Virus record (IMG/VR): IMGVR_UViG_3300042473_001540
Span: 245,757-309,756 of that record
Origin: a virus
Direction: 5' to 3' (one strand)
Length of the DNA: 64,000 nucleotides
Shown: positions 7,334-15,726 of the stretch, piece by piece
How the letters are laid out: every line of letters starts with the position of its first letter
Numbering within the stretch: the stretch's first letter is position 1
Notes under the pieces: model-generated
The model's input: the letters and a program-made list of their open reading frames with translations, nothing else
Told to the model about the DNA's origin: nothing
The model's database searches: none
Made by a program: the position numbers and the translations under genes

Positions 7334-7888
7334 ATGAGCCGCGGAAAATATAGCCCTGCAACTCCTCGCAAGAACAGTGACGCACGCATGAAGCTCGACG
7401 CGGTCGAACAGTTCGATCGCAACGCCTATGGTGAGGTTCCCTCTCCCTACCAGGCAGGGGTTGACCAATATGATGAGAAGATCCATTTCGTCAACTATGA
7501 CGAGTGGGGCTACGACAGCTATGGCTACTCGGCCTGGCTTGAGGATGGCACGTTTGTTGGCCTTGGGCAAGGTGTAGACAGGCTGGGCTACACTGAGGAT
7601 GACTACATCACCATGAGAGATGATGAGTGGGAGGATGTGTGCTGGAGCATTGATCCTGCGGTGTTCAAGCTTCCTTGCCCTGGTATCACACTCCGCCAAA
7701 CTCCCCGGGCCATTCTCAGCCAGCTTGAAGGAGAGATTCAGCATATTTTGAACCGTGCTGAGGATGAGATCAAAAAGGCAAAAGAAATAGGGTATCACAC
7801 CGAACTGTTTCACCAGCAAGGTCGACAGAGTGCTGCCAACGAGCTGCTTAAGGTTGTGGTTCGCCTACAGAAAGAACAAAACGGTTGA
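7334..7888 (+). CDS. Unidentified early protein, 184 residues
   Basis: ATG 7334, AAGGAG at 7320-7325. The N-terminal part is Tyr/Asp-rich (YDEWGYDSYGYSAW) and the C-terminal third (residues 125-180) is a long charged helix, possibly a coiled coil. No recognised domain. Its TGA stop (7886-7888) is in the next -35 box. Confidence 0.6.
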   Translation: MSRGKYSPATPRKNSDARMKLDAVEQFDRNAYGEVPSPYQAGVDQYDEKIHFVNYDEWGYDSYGYSAWLEDGTFVGLGQGVDRLGYTEDDYITMRDDEWEDVCWSIDPAVFKLPCPGITLRQTPRAILSQLEGEIQHILNRAEDEIKKAKEIGYHTELFHQQGRQSAANELLKVVVRLQKEQNG

Positions 7889-7912
7889 CAGCCCCTTGAG
7901 CTGTGCTATAAT
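7885..7912 (+). promoter_or_regulatory. Early sigma70-type promoter
   Basis: TTGACA 7885-7890, 16-bp spacer, TATAAT 7907-7912 preceded by TGC; stop of the upstream gene lies in the -35 box. Confidence 0.85.
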
Positions 7913-7939
7913 GGGCATATAGAGACAGGAGCACGGGAC

Positions 7940-8353
7940 ATGAGCAAGAAACTGGAAGTAGGCGACGTGTTTGAGGCCTGCAAGAACATGAGTGTTTATG
8001 CCAAAATCCCCAGCCACTTTGCCTATGTCAACCGGCCCAACGATCCCACTCCTGCAAAAACTGAGGTGCGAGTGGGATGCCTCATGTGGCGAGACGATCA
8101 TGCACTGGATCTCGGCTACCTCAAGGGTCGCTATGTGGTGGAGCATGCTCGGAGTGAGGGCGGCGGCACTGGTCACGGACCCCATGACATTTACCCCGAC
8201 GGTTGGCACATCCGGGCTCGCAAGCTGAACGTAGATGGCAGCTACAATGCCACTGGTGTAGAGATCGAGTTCTACCAGAGCGGTGCGTTCACTGTGGTGA
8301 ACAAGGATGTGCCCGTGGTAGGCAAGCTGCACCGGATTTTTGTGGCTGAATAG
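7940..8353 (+). CDS. Unidentified early protein, 137 residues
   Basis: ATG 7940 with CAGGAG upstream. Contains a Gly/His-rich turn (RSEGGGTGHGPHDIYPDGWH) and several beta-strands. I do not recognise it. It stands alone between two promoters, so it is probably a single-gene transcription unit with read-through. Confidence 0.6.
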   Translation: MSKKLEVGDVFEACKNMSVYAKIPSHFAYVNRPNDPTPAKTEVRVGCLMWRDDHALDLGYLKGRYVVEHARSEGGGTGHGPHDIYPDGWHIRARKLNVDGSYNATGVEIEFYQSGAFTVVNKDVPVVGKLHRIFVAE

Positions 8354-8365
8354 ACAAAAAAGCGG

Positions 8366-8393
8366 TTGACAGCAGGCCAAACCCTGCTATAAT
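8366..8393 (+). promoter_or_regulatory. Early sigma70-type promoter
   Basis: TTGACA 8366-8371, 16-bp spacer, TATAAT 8388-8393 preceded by TGC. Confidence 0.85.
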
Positions 8394-8421
8394 GGGCACA
8401 CAGAGAGAGGAAGCAACACCA

Positions 8422-8676
8422 ATGTTCAAGTTCGAGCTGGACCAGACTGTCTACTATCTCATGGACAACCGGGTGTGCAGTGCTCCGGTGTTGTGCCGCA
8501 TGCTGGTGGAGAATCAGCATCCCAAGTGGAATGCCACCGACAAGCAGGCGGAGTTTTTCCAGCGTTTTGGTCCCTGCCGTGTGGTGTATGCCACCTGCCA
8601 TGGAGAGCATGAAGAAGCCATGCTGTTTGAGAGCCGCGAGGCACTGGCTGCTGCCATCATTGCGGAACAGATCTAA
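8422..8676 (+). CDS. Unidentified early protein, 84 residues
   Basis: ATG 8422 (MFKFELDQTVYYLMDN), with GAGAGAGGA at 8403-8411. Contains YYLMDNRVCSAPV at the N-terminus and an FGPCRVVYATCHGEHEEA segment; the C-terminus is helical. The stop TAA overlaps the next ATG (TAATG), so the downstream gene is translationally coupled. Confidence 0.6.
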   Translation: MFKFELDQTVYYLMDNRVCSAPVLCRMLVENQHPKWNATDKQAEFFQRFGPCRVVYATCHGEHEEAMLFESREALAAAIIAEQI

Positions 8677-8915
8677 TGACTGCTGAAGGAAAAGTGCTGT
8701 ATCAGCGGAATACAATGGGCTATTGGATCTTGCGACATCCATCAGGGTTGTATCCTGTTGATACAACACAGGGTTTTTGGAGTAATCATAGGGTGGCAGC
8801 CATGAGATTCCACACAAAAGAGGAAGCTGATGCCTGTGCTGCCTATCTCTCCACGAGTGTTATAAGCGGGATCAAATGTAACATGCTCTTGGTGGAGATG
8901 TTGTTTCAGATGTAA
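8676..8915 (+). CDS. Unidentified early protein, 79 residues
   Basis: Starts at ATG 8676, overlapping the previous stop. Repeated Trp/Tyr strand pattern (GYWILRHPSGLYPVDTTQGF), then a helix with Ala/Asp/Cys. No family recognised. Confidence 0.55.
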   Translation: MTAEGKVLYQRNTMGYWILRHPSGLYPVDTTQGFWSNHRVAAMRFHTKEEADACAAYLSTSVISGIKCNMLLVEMLFQM

Positions 8916-8955
8916 ACAACGCTTTTGGTATCAATATCTAACCCACGGGGTAATT

Positions 8956-9432
8956 ATGAACGGCGCCGGACATGCAGACTACTGTAACATACGAATCAGT
9001 CGAGAAGGGCTAGCACGCGGCAAGCTCGAGCTAGTGCATCGATATGTAATCTACTTTGCACGACAGTATGTGACTGATTATCTTACAGGAACTGTAAGCG
9101 GAGCACATCTCAAGATTGGCCAAAGCACTTTGTTCAATTCGCTGCAACGTGGCCGAAACCAAGCGGGTGGTGATTTTAGAATTCTAGCTGAGCTGTGTTT
9201 TCAATCAGCTGATGCTGCCAAACAGGCAGAAAAATATGCTCATTATCTTTTCATGAACGATCAGGTACGCGGTCCGCAAAATCAGCAAGAATTGTTCAAC
9301 ATCCCTGATCAAGATGTTGAAACCCGTGCAAAGGCGCTGATTGCCTATTGCACCACCAACAATGATCATCCGTTGCCTTTTGTTGAGGCCCTGTTGTTTA
9401 CAGGCGGACAAGAAACCGTGGATATTATCTGA
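8956..9432 (+). CDS. Possible GIY-YIG/T5orf172-like protein (weak), 158 residues
   Basis: ATG 8956. The centre reads YVIYFARQYV, then HLKIGQSTLFNSLQRGRNQ, then a helix with an isolated Glu (KQAEKYAHYLF). That order (strand, KIG, R in GR, Glu) resembles the T5orf172 branch of GIY-YIG-like proteins, but the first Tyr motif is poor. Treat as unidentified unless a profile search supports it. Confidence 0.4.
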   Translation: MNGAGHADYCNIRISREGLARGKLELVHRYVIYFARQYVTDYLTGTVSGAHLKIGQSTLFNSLQRGRNQAGGDFRILAELCFQSADAAKQAEKYAHYLFMNDQVRGPQNQQELFNIPDQDVETRAKALIAYCTTNNDHPLPFVEALLFTGGQETVDII

Positions 9433-9439
9433 GGCAGAC

Positions 9440-9706
9440 ATGAGCAAAAATCCCACTTCCAACCAAATCATCTCTTGGGTCAAAGCCGAAGCGCAAGCTC
9501 GCCTAGACAATGCTGGTTATTCTGGACGTTATGATGATGGTGGATACGGCGCTCTGCTGCGTGAGGTAGAGGCTTATCAAGCCGGCCAGGCCGGCACAGT
9601 GCCAGGCTCTTGGGAACCCATCATTGAGAAACATGTTCGGCAGCAGGATGCTGAGTATCAAGAGTATCTCAGGCTAGCCAACAAGTTTGGTCCACCAAAA
9701 AATTAA
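9440..9706 (+). CDS. Unidentified early protein, 88 residues
   Basis: ATG 9440, right after the upstream stop. Sequence is helical and charged with a Gly/Tyr-rich turn (YSGRYDDGGYGALLREVEAY). Earlier in-frame codons would overlap the upstream gene heavily, so this start is preferred. No function suggested. Confidence 0.55.
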   Translation: MSKNPTSNQIISWVKAEAQARLDNAGYSGRYDDGGYGALLREVEAYQAGQAGTVPGSWEPIIEKHVRQQDAEYQEYLRLANKFGPPKN

Positions 9707-9709
9707 GGC

Positions 9710-9737
9710 TAGACATAAAACAGCATCCTGCTATAAT
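9710..9737 (+). promoter_or_regulatory. Early sigma70-type promoter
   Basis: TAGACA 9710-9715, 16-bp spacer, TATAAT 9732-9737 with TGC upstream. Confidence 0.75.
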
Positions 9738-9764
9738 GCCCACATAGAGAAAAGGAACCCAGCC

Positions 9765-10439
9765 GTGAGTGACGAAATTGATCGCTTGCTGAAGTTTGAC
9801 CCACTGGACACAGCTGAGCGCATGCTGGGCCGCAACAATCCCGATAGTGTCAACCTTGGTATGGCGCTGCACGTCAGCCACAACCAGCGCAAGCAAAGGG
9901 CTCTAGAGGAGTTGGGCGACACCACCTTCAGCAACCGGCTGGTTCGCTACCAGGAGATCATCACCCTCATGGGTTTTGAGTTGGCGCTGGAGCTGCCCTT
10001 TGTGGTACGGGGATACGACAGCACTGATCCCGATCGTGAAGAACGCTATTTCATCTACGCTCACCGGGACGGGCTGCTGCTGTGTTTCGACACCTTCTGC
10101 GGTGACCATGTGAACGGTGCAAAAGTCTACTACAACTGGATTCCTCACAGCGGCACAGACCGTTGGTGCTACACCAGCAGCGGGCATTTTGAGGGCTATG
10201 TAGACCAGGAAAATCCCGGTGTGTGGTGTGGCGACCATGATGCTCGCGAGGCACTGCGCCACAAGATCCAAGGCCTGCAGAGTGCTGGCGATCTCCTGCC
10301 CCAGTGGAGGCATCGTCCTTGGCTTTGGTTGCTGCACTACCAGGACACCAAGGACACCAACTACGATCATGCAGCCATCACCCAGAGCCGTATCAAGATG
10401 TGCCCCGAGTGGGTGCAAAACATGATTGGCGCAGTATGA
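9765..10439 (+). CDS. Unidentified phage protein, 224 residues
   Basis: GTG 9765 is preceded by AAAGGAA; the longer reading frame upstream crosses the promoter and is not used. The N-terminus is acidic/helical (SDEIDRLLKFDPLDTAERML) and the middle is a beta-rich, aromatic domain (FIYAHRDGLLLCFDTF, YYNWIPHSG). Looks like an intracellular globular protein. I recall similar N-termini in other large phages but no function. Confidence 0.6.
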   Translation: MSDEIDRLLKFDPLDTAERMLGRNNPDSVNLGMALHVSHNQRKQRALEELGDTTFSNRLVRYQEIITLMGFELALELPFVVRGYDSTDPDREERYFIYAHRDGLLLCFDTFCGDHVNGAKVYYNWIPHSGTDRWCYTSSGHFEGYVDQENPGVWCGDHDAREALRHKIQGLQSAGDLLPQWRHRPWLWLLHYQDTKDTNYDHAAITQSRIKMCPEWVQNMIGAV

Positions 10440-10470
10440 AGCAGCACACGTTGATCTACTGAAAAAGTCC

Positions 10471-10499
10471 TAGACACAACTCAGCAACCTTGCTATAGT
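10471..10499 (+). promoter_or_regulatory. Early sigma70-type promoter
   Basis: TAGACA 10471-10476, 17-bp spacer, TATAGT 10494-10499 with TGC upstream. Confidence 0.7.
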
Positions 10500-10527
10500 C
10501 ACACAACAGTTGAAAGAAACACACCCT

Positions 10528-12504
10528 ATGACAGCTGATTTCCCCAGCTTCAGCACTGCTGTAGCCAATCGAGTCAAGAGCCTCAGCCAGCATGAGCTGT
10601 ATGTGGTAGAGGGTATTGACCTCTTCACCAGCTACCTGCTGAGTTTTCCCGAGGGCACTGACCCCATGTTCCGGGTTCGCACCACGCATGACTGCTCTTG
10701 CTGCAAGAACTTTGTGCGCAACATGGGCGGTGTGGTGGCTATCGTCAACGGCCGCAAGGAAAGCGTGTGGAGCGTTCCCAACCTCCCCGAGCCCTATGCC
10801 ACTGTGGCTGCGGCCATGGATGCACTAGTGCAACAGCTTCCCATCAAAAGCGTGTTCCGCACCAAGGAAACTCGCTTTGGTGCCTCACACACCTATGACA
10901 GTGACAACCGACGCTGGGACCACTTCCATGCTGAGGTGGCAACTCGTCACCGCTGTGCTCGTCCCGACGAAGAGCGAGGCAGCATCAACACCACTGCTCA
11001 AGTGCTGCGTCGCGGCCTAGACACCTTGGGTGACGACACCTTCCAGACAGTGCTGGACCTCATCGACAGCAACGCCCTCTACCGTGGTAGTGAGCACCGT
11101 CGAGCTGTGCAGGAGTTTCAAAGCCTCCAGCGTGCCTACCGTGCCTCAGGTGACGGCAGCCTGCATGTGTGGAGCAACGTCGGCAACCCTGTGGCACGCT
11201 TTCGCAACACGGTGATTGGCACGCTGATCCAGGACCTCAGTGATGGTGTGGACCTCGAGCGTGCCGTGCGCGGTTTTGAGCAGAAGGTGGCCCCCACCAA
11301 CTACAAGCGCACCACTGCACTCATCACGCCTGCCATGGTCACCAAGGCAGTGGAGAAGTTGCGTGAGCTGGATCTGGAGCGGAGCATCGAGCGGCGGTTT
11401 GCCCGACTGGAAGATGTGAGTGTCAACGACGTGCTGTTTGTGGACAACAGTGTGCAGGCACAGATGCGAGATGGTCTCACCAGCCTGCTCATGGAGGCAG
11501 TCGGCTCAGCGCCGCCCAAGAACGTGAGTGGTGTCACTGGCATCCCGGTGGCTGAGTTTGTGAGCGATGTGCTGCCCAAGGCGCGCCGAGTTGAGGTGCT
11601 GCTGAAGAATCAGCACCTGGGCAACTTTGTGAGCGTGACTGCACCTGTGCATGTGCATGTGGATGCTGGTCGGCTGTTCCGCTGGAACAACGATTTTGCG
11701 TGGAGCTATGATGGCGAGGTCGCAGACAGCATCAAGGCTCGTGTCAAGCGGGCAGGTGGCAACACCAATGCAGCACTCCGAGTGAGTTTGGCCTGGAGCA
11801 ACTATGACGACCTTGACATCCATGCTCACTGCCCTGACGGTCACATCTACTACGGCAACCCTGGGCGCATCCTGGACGTGGACATGAATGCAGGCCGAGG
11901 CACCACTCGAGAGCCTGTGGAGAACCTCAGCTGGACTCGTCCGCTTGATGGTGTCTACCGCATTCAGGTCAACCAGTTCAGTCAGCGTGAGACTGACAAC
12001 GTGGGCTTCACACTGGAGATTGAGTGCGAGGGCAAGGTCTCTCAGCTGAGCTATCCACTAGGTGTCAAAGGCACGGTGGACTGCATCACCTTCCAGATGG
12101 TGCGTGGCGAACTCACTGATCTCAAGATTGTCAACAAGTCAATCCGAGGCGGTGACGTGTCAACCCAGAAGTGGGGTGTGGCTACGGAAAACTTTGTGCC
12201 GGTCAGCACGCTGATGTGCAGTCCCAACCACTGGGAAAACGCAGGCGGTGTGGGCAACCAGCATTGGTTCTTCATCCTGGAAGGCTGCAAGAATCCCGAG
12301 GCCACTCGAGGCATCTACAACGAGTTCCTGCGAGGCGACCTCGAGCCTCATCGCAAGGTGTTTGAGGTGCTAGGCAACAAGACCAAGTGTGCACCCTCAG
12401 ATCAGCAACTCAGTGGCGTGGGCTTCTCACGTGGACGCAACGACGAGGTCACTGTGCGAGTCTCAACCAACAACTCAACTCGTGCCTACAACATCATTTT
12501 TTGA
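10528..12504 (+). CDS. Large conserved phage protein with a DUF2135/YfaP-like beta domain
   Basis: 658 residues from ATG 10528; a TTG at 10510 is possible but the ATG fits better after GAAAG. The first ~100 residues include THDCSCCKNFVRNMGG, a Cys cluster that could bind metal. Residues ~415-500 read ALRVSLAWSNYDDLDIHAHC and then GNPGRILDVDMNAG, the L.W....DLD.H..P.G signature of DUF2135/YfaP-like domains. I recall homologous proteins in other tailed phages, unassigned. It is the largest gene in the early region and is followed 13 bases later by a smaller partner. Confidence 0.65.
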   Translation: MTADFPSFSTAVANRVKSLSQHELYVVEGIDLFTSYLLSFPEGTDPMFRVRTTHDCSCCKNFVRNMGGVVAIVNGRKESVWSVPNLPEPYATVAAAMDALVQQLPIKSVFRTKETRFGASHTYDSDNRRWDHFHAEVATRHRCARPDEERGSINTTAQVLRRGLDTLGDDTFQTVLDLIDSNALYRGSEHRRAVQEFQSLQRAYRASGDGSLHVWSNVGNPVARFRNTVIGTLIQDLSDGVDLERAVRGFEQKVAPTNYKRTTALITPAMVTKAVEKLRELDLERSIERRFARLEDVSVNDVLFVDNSVQAQMRDGLTSLLMEAVGSAPPKNVSGVTGIPVAEFVSDVLPKARRVEVLLKNQHLGNFVSVTAPVHVHVDAGRLFRWNNDFAWSYDGEVADSIKARVKRAGGNTNAALRVSLAWSNYDDLDIHAHCPDGHIYYGNPGRILDVDMNAGRGTTREPVENLSWTRPLDGVYRIQVNQFSQRETDNVGFTLEIECEGKVSQLSYPLGVKGTVDCITFQMVRGELTDLKIVNKSIRGGDVSTQKWGVATENFVPVSTLMCSPNHWENAGGVGNQHWFFILEGCKNPEATRGIYNEFLRGDLEPHRKVFEVLGNKTKCAPSDQQLSGVGFSRGRNDEVTVRVSTNNSTRAYNIIF

Positions 12505-12517
12505 AAGGACACCCAAC

Positions 12518-12922
12518 ATGAACGATCTTTTTGTTACCGCTTCTCGACAGGCTTGGCGCTTTCCCAGCACTCGTGGCGAGCTCACCACCGAGCAACTGTG
12601 GAGCATGCCACTCCTAGCCAAGAATGGCTTTGACCTCAACTCCGTGGCTCGGGGCCTCAACCAAGAGGTCAAGGACCTAGGCGAGGAAAGCTTTGTGGAA
12701 ACACGGAGCAACCCTGCTCGCTCCACTGCTGAAGGCAAGCTGGAACTGGTCAAATCCATCATCGCTGTGCGACAGGAAGAGAACCGGCTGGCCGAGCAGC
12801 GTGCCCAGCGTGCTGTGGAGCGTGCTCGCATCCTGGATGCACTGGCAGCTCGCGAATCCGAAGAGCTCACCAAGGCCAGCAAGGATGAGCTGCTGGCCCG
12901 CCTGGCCCAGCTGGACGGCTGA
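12518..12922 (+). CDS. Conserved phage protein, 134 residues, helical C-terminus
   Basis: ATG 12518 with AAAGGA at 12504-12509. Begins MNDLFVTASRQAWRFPSTRG and ELTTEQLWSMPL, a start I recall in several phage and prophage proteins. Residues ~75-130 form a charged helix rich in Arg, Glu and Ala that may be a coiled coil. It follows the 658-residue gene and is closed by a terminator, so the two probably form one operon and may act together (inference). Confidence 0.65.
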   Translation: MNDLFVTASRQAWRFPSTRGELTTEQLWSMPLLAKNGFDLNSVARGLNQEVKDLGEESFVETRSNPARSTAEGKLELVKSIIAVRQEENRLAEQRAQRAVERARILDALAARESEELTKASKDELLARLAQLDG

Positions 12923-12930
12923 TTGCTCAA

Positions 12931-12962
12931 GTGAGGGGTGTGACCGTGCCCCTCACTTTTTC
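12931..12962 (+). terminator. Rho-independent terminator
   Basis: GTGAGGGG (12931-12938) pairs with CCCCTCAC (12949-12956) around a 10-nt loop and is followed by TTTTTCTC. It ends the two-gene unit 10528-12922; a new promoter starts three bases after the T run. Confidence 0.88.
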
Positions 12963-12964
12963 TC

Positions 12965-12992
12965 TTGACTCAGTCTATGTCTGTGCTACTAT
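12965..12992 (+). promoter_or_regulatory. Early sigma70-type promoter
   Basis: TTGACT 12965-12970, 16-bp spacer, TACTAT 12987-12992 preceded by TGC; directly behind the terminator. Confidence 0.75.
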
Positions 12993-13019
12993 GCCTATTG
13001 ACACGCAAGAGGTGAGAAC

Positions 13020-13715
13020 GTGAGCCTGATCAACAAGCGTATTGCAGACAGCATCCGACGCTACCCCACTCTTTATCGCTGCCGTACTGATGTGCTGGAA
13101 CAGTGGTTTTGTGTGATTGGCAATGGCATGGAATGGCAGGATGGACAGCTAGTGAGCATATTTGACGAGCCACCTTTGCGCACTGTGGAACAGCTGGTAG
13201 CAGAAAACACCAAGTGGATGAGAGAGCGGCTGGAGGAAGATGCCAACGAGATGGATGCCTCTACTTTGGCTCGATATCGTGTGATGATCCAGCAGGAGAG
13301 CATGCGGATTAGGGCCACCGTCGAAAATGCCAATGATCTGGCACTAGTGGAGTGGAGCCACAACACACCGACCAGGCTCAGAGACAGCTTCTCAGCCAAA
13401 AGCATTTATCCTCTCTGTGCCTACAGCCGGATGAGCCAGGTGCCAGATGATGTTGACCCCGAATGGCTTGCAGCAGTGCGTGAGATGATTTTTGTAGTGT
13501 TTCGCAGTGAGCCTGACCAGTATGGATTTGACCCTGAAACCAATGCGAAACAGCACGAGGCCAACATCCAGTTTGCGAGCCAAACTTCGGCTCACTTGGC
13601 TCAACGTTTTGGTGATGGTGGTCGGCCAGCCAGCTATGAATCTTGGTGCTCACGCCAACGGGCATTCAACATCAAGGTCAAGGCAATGATTCAAGACATT
13701 TTGACAGGAGTGTAA
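13020..13715 (+). CDS. Unidentified early protein, 231 residues
   Basis: GTG 13020 after AGAGGTGAG. A mostly helical protein with several Trp residues; no catalytic motif recognised. Followed without gap by two membrane protein genes on the same strand (13719, 14194), so likely part of one operon. Confidence 0.6.
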   Translation: MSLINKRIADSIRRYPTLYRCRTDVLEQWFCVIGNGMEWQDGQLVSIFDEPPLRTVEQLVAENTKWMRERLEEDANEMDASTLARYRVMIQQESMRIRATVENANDLALVEWSHNTPTRLRDSFSAKSIYPLCAYSRMSQVPDDVDPEWLAAVREMIFVVFRSEPDQYGFDPETNAKQHEANIQFASQTSAHLAQRFGDGGRPASYESWCSRQRAFNIKVKAMIQDILTGV

Positions 13716-13718
13716 ACC

Positions 13719-14201
13719 GTGCAAGTCAACAGTGATCAATGGTATGTGAAGTGGTTCCTATGGAACTGCAATATTCTGGACCGGTGGCTCAATCCAGGAT
13801 ACGCTAGTCGACGAGTAGAGAGGGCTATGAATAAGGGCACCGACCTCTGCACCTTCTTCCGCACAATCCTGCTGGGCACCCTGGTGGCCCTGCTGAACTT
13901 GGCTGTGTGGGCGTGGGTGGCGTTTGTGATGCTGGTGATGCCCTTCCTGCTGTTCAATGTCACAACGGTGGCCATGACTGTGGGACTTTTTGTTGGTGTG
14001 TTTGCTGCCGCTATGTTGGTGGCAACGGCTGTTGTGGGAGCACCTGAGGCCATCCGGTGGGTGGCAAGAAAGACCAGCAGCGCAGTCAAGAAAGCTCCTC
14101 AGCGTGCGCCCACATTCCTACAGGTGTTTGGGCGCTATCTCATTGGCGTCAAACAGCGTTTTTGCCCCACCATCACCATTAAGGACAACAACAATGATTA
14201 A
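13719..14201 (+). CDS. Membrane protein with two adjacent transmembrane helices, 160 residues
   Basis: GTG 13719, ribosome binding site ACAGGAG inside the preceding gene's end. Residues ~47-70 and ~75-100 are long hydrophobic stretches (LVALLNLAVWAWVAFVML and VGLFVGVFAAAMLVATAV) with a soluble basic tail. A two-helix hairpin in the inner membrane is likely. Its end overlaps the next ATG by eight bases. Confidence 0.65.
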   Translation: MQVNSDQWYVKWFLWNCNILDRWLNPGYASRRVERAMNKGTDLCTFFRTILLGTLVALLNLAVWAWVAFVMLVMPFLLFNVTTVAMTVGLFVGVFAAAMLVATAVVGAPEAIRWVARKTSSAVKKAPQRAPTFLQVFGRYLIGVKQRFCPTITIKDNNND

Positions 14202-14523
14202 CATCATCCGCAACGGCAGCTTTTTGATCCCCCCAATGGGAGCAGTGGTGGCTGTGGCTGTCACCAGCCTGGCGCTGTTTTTCATGGTCCTAGGCAGCAA
14301 AGAAACTCGAGTGCGAACCTCTGACGCACGGTGTGAGGTGGGCGAAGTTGTCAGCGGCAGCGAGACCATCCGCGTCAAGCTGCTGTGTGATGAGGCGGGT
14401 GAGAAGACAGCCACCAGCACCGGCCAGGCCGAAACTGTGCTGGCCATCCTCAAAACCAACCCCGCCACTGTGGTGTGCAATGTCATGCATACTGGCTGGG
14501 CACGGGACTGCCGCGTGCCCTAA
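14194..14523 (+). CDS. Single-span membrane protein, 109 residues
   Basis: ATG 14194 overlaps the end of the 13719 gene. Residues ~10-32 (PPMGAVVAVAVTSLALFFMV) form one transmembrane helix or uncleaved signal anchor; the following ~75 residues, with four Cys (RCEVG, LLCDE, VVCNV, RDCRV), would lie in the periplasm, where two disulfides could form. No lipobox seen. Role unknown; its position beside another membrane gene suggests an envelope function. Confidence 0.6.
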   Translation: MINIIRNGSFLIPPMGAVVAVAVTSLALFFMVLGSKETRVRTSDARCEVGEVVSGSETIRVKLLCDEAGEKTATSTGQAETVLAILKTNPATVVCNVMHTGWARDCRVP

Positions 14524-14535
14524 AGGATAGAGTAG

Positions 14536-14727
14536 ATGGTAAGGATCATTGGCAAGGACGAGCGGGAGATGCGGCGTGTGACCTGTCGGTTCTGCGCCAG
14601 CATTTTGGAGTACACCCAGAGCGAGACCACCACACGGTGGGTAGGAGACTACAGCGGTGACCGTGAGCAGATTAGAGAGCTGGCTTGCCCGGGATGCGGC
14701 AACAAAATTCCGGTGAAATTTTATTGA
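14536..14727 (+). CDS. Small zinc-ribbon-like protein, 63 residues
   Basis: ATG 14536 after TAAAGGA. Two Cys pairs, CRFC (residues 17-20) and CPGC (residues 51-54), flank a beta-rich acidic middle, the layout of a zinc ribbon. Might bind nucleic acid or protein; function unknown. Confidence 0.65.
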   Translation: MVRIIGKDEREMRRVTCRFCASILEYTQSETTTRWVGDYSGDREQIRELACPGCGNKIPVKFY

Positions 14728-14736
14728 AAATTCCAG

Positions 14737-14764
14737 TTGACACCTCTGTGATTTGTGCTATTAT
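14737..14764 (+). promoter_or_regulatory. Early sigma70-type promoter
   Basis: TTGACA 14737-14742, 16-bp spacer, TATTAT 14759-14764 preceded by TGC. Confidence 0.78.
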
Positions 14765-14789
14765 CCAGGCGTAGAGCAAAGGCTAGGTG

Positions 14790-15104
14790 ATGCCAAACGA
14801 GTGCCCAGACTGTGACAGCATGTGGTGCAGACAGCGTGGCTGCCAAGGCAGCATTCCACAACTTCCCCCATATGAGGAGATCCGTCCCATGACCAAGCGT
14901 TTTACCATCGAGCGTGTGATCAAGGTCTATGATGAGGACACCGGTAACCACTTTTATGTGGGTCCCGATGCTGACGGACTTGATGGTATGGAGATTCGAG
15001 ATGTCAATAGCGAGGGCAAGATTGACGCTCGCTTCTTCATAGGGCGCGAGCAAGCTGTGCTGGTGGCACAGGCCATCCTCGAGCTATATGGGGACAAGCA
15101 GTGA
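14790..15104 (+). CDS. Unidentified protein with N-terminal Cys motif, 104 residues
   Basis: ATG 14790 (a GTG is immediately upstream). The first 20 residues carry CPDCDSMWCRQRGC, a possible metal knuckle. The remainder, from an internal Met at 14889 (MTKRFTIERVIKVYDEDTGN), is an alpha/beta domain that could also be translated on its own. Stop overlaps the GTG start of the next gene. Confidence 0.55.
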   Translation: MPNECPDCDSMWCRQRGCQGSIPQLPPYEEIRPMTKRFTIERVIKVYDEDTGNHFYVGPDADGLDGMEIRDVNSEGKIDARFFIGREQAVLVAQAILELYGDKQ

Positions 15105-15337
15105 GCCGGGCTGCACTCAAGCCCAAGCTTGATGATCAGGATCTTGCAGAGATCCGCAAGGATCACGATTGGTGGATGGCAGCCGCTCCTCCCAACTGCG
15201 TGTTGATTGGGTGGACCGATCGAGAAAGCGCAGTGTTTCAACAGGGTCCTGGTCCGTTTCCCAAAACCATCACCATTCCTGGTGTGGCAGCCGAATACAT
15301 CCACACTCTTCTCAAAGGCAAGGAACTCACACCATGA
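15101..15337 (+). CDS. Unidentified small protein, 78 residues
   Basis: GTG 15101 overlaps the previous TGA (GTGA). Contains DHDWWMAAAPPNCVLIGW and a C-terminal helix. Its end overlaps the start of the next gene by four bases (ATGA), consistent with translational coupling along the row. Confidence 0.5.
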   Translation: MSRAALKPKLDDQDLAEIRKDHDWWMAAAPPNCVLIGWTDRESAVFQQGPGPFPKTITIPGVAAEYIHTLLKGKELTP

Positions 15338-15690
15338 GCAAGCCCAATGCTAGAGACCGGCGCACTGTTGAACGTCGTCGTGATCTTGACCAATACAGCG
15401 GACCTTACCGTCTAGAGGACCTACCTGAGCTGCAACATGGTGCTGTATTGGTTCTTGACAGCTGGTATGATGAAACCTCAGTGTATCTTGCCTGGGAAGA
15501 GCTAGAGAGTGAGGAAGAGTGGAGGGCTCGAGTCAAAAAGCTCGATGCGGCTGCTGCTCGTCGCGCCCAGAATCCCACACCACGCAAAAGCAAGGAGCAG
15601 AGGCTGCTGGAGCAGGCTCGCCAAAAGCTCACGCCAGAAGAGTTGGCTGCCTTGGTTCGAGATGCCAGGAATAGCTTGACAATGTCCTAA
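15334..15690 (+). CDS. Unidentified basic protein, 118 residues
   Basis: ATG 15334. Strongly charged at both ends: ARDRRTVERRRDLDQY at the N-terminus and an Arg/Lys/Ala-rich helix at the C-terminus. A nucleic-acid-binding role is possible but not shown. The next promoter's -35 box lies inside its final codons. Confidence 0.55.
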   Translation: MSKPNARDRRTVERRRDLDQYSGPYRLEDLPELQHGAVLVLDSWYDETSVYLAWEELESEEEWRARVKKLDAAAARRAQNPTPRKSKEQRLLEQARQKLTPEELAALVRDARNSLTMS

Positions 15691-15703
15691 AGCCTGCTAT
15701 AGT
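15676..15703 (+). promoter_or_regulatory. Early sigma70-type promoter
   Basis: TTGACA 15676-15681, 16-bp spacer, TATAGT 15698-15703 with TGC upstream; starts within the end of the upstream gene. Confidence 0.8.
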
Positions 15704-15726
15704 GGTCACACAAACGAGGAAAGCTC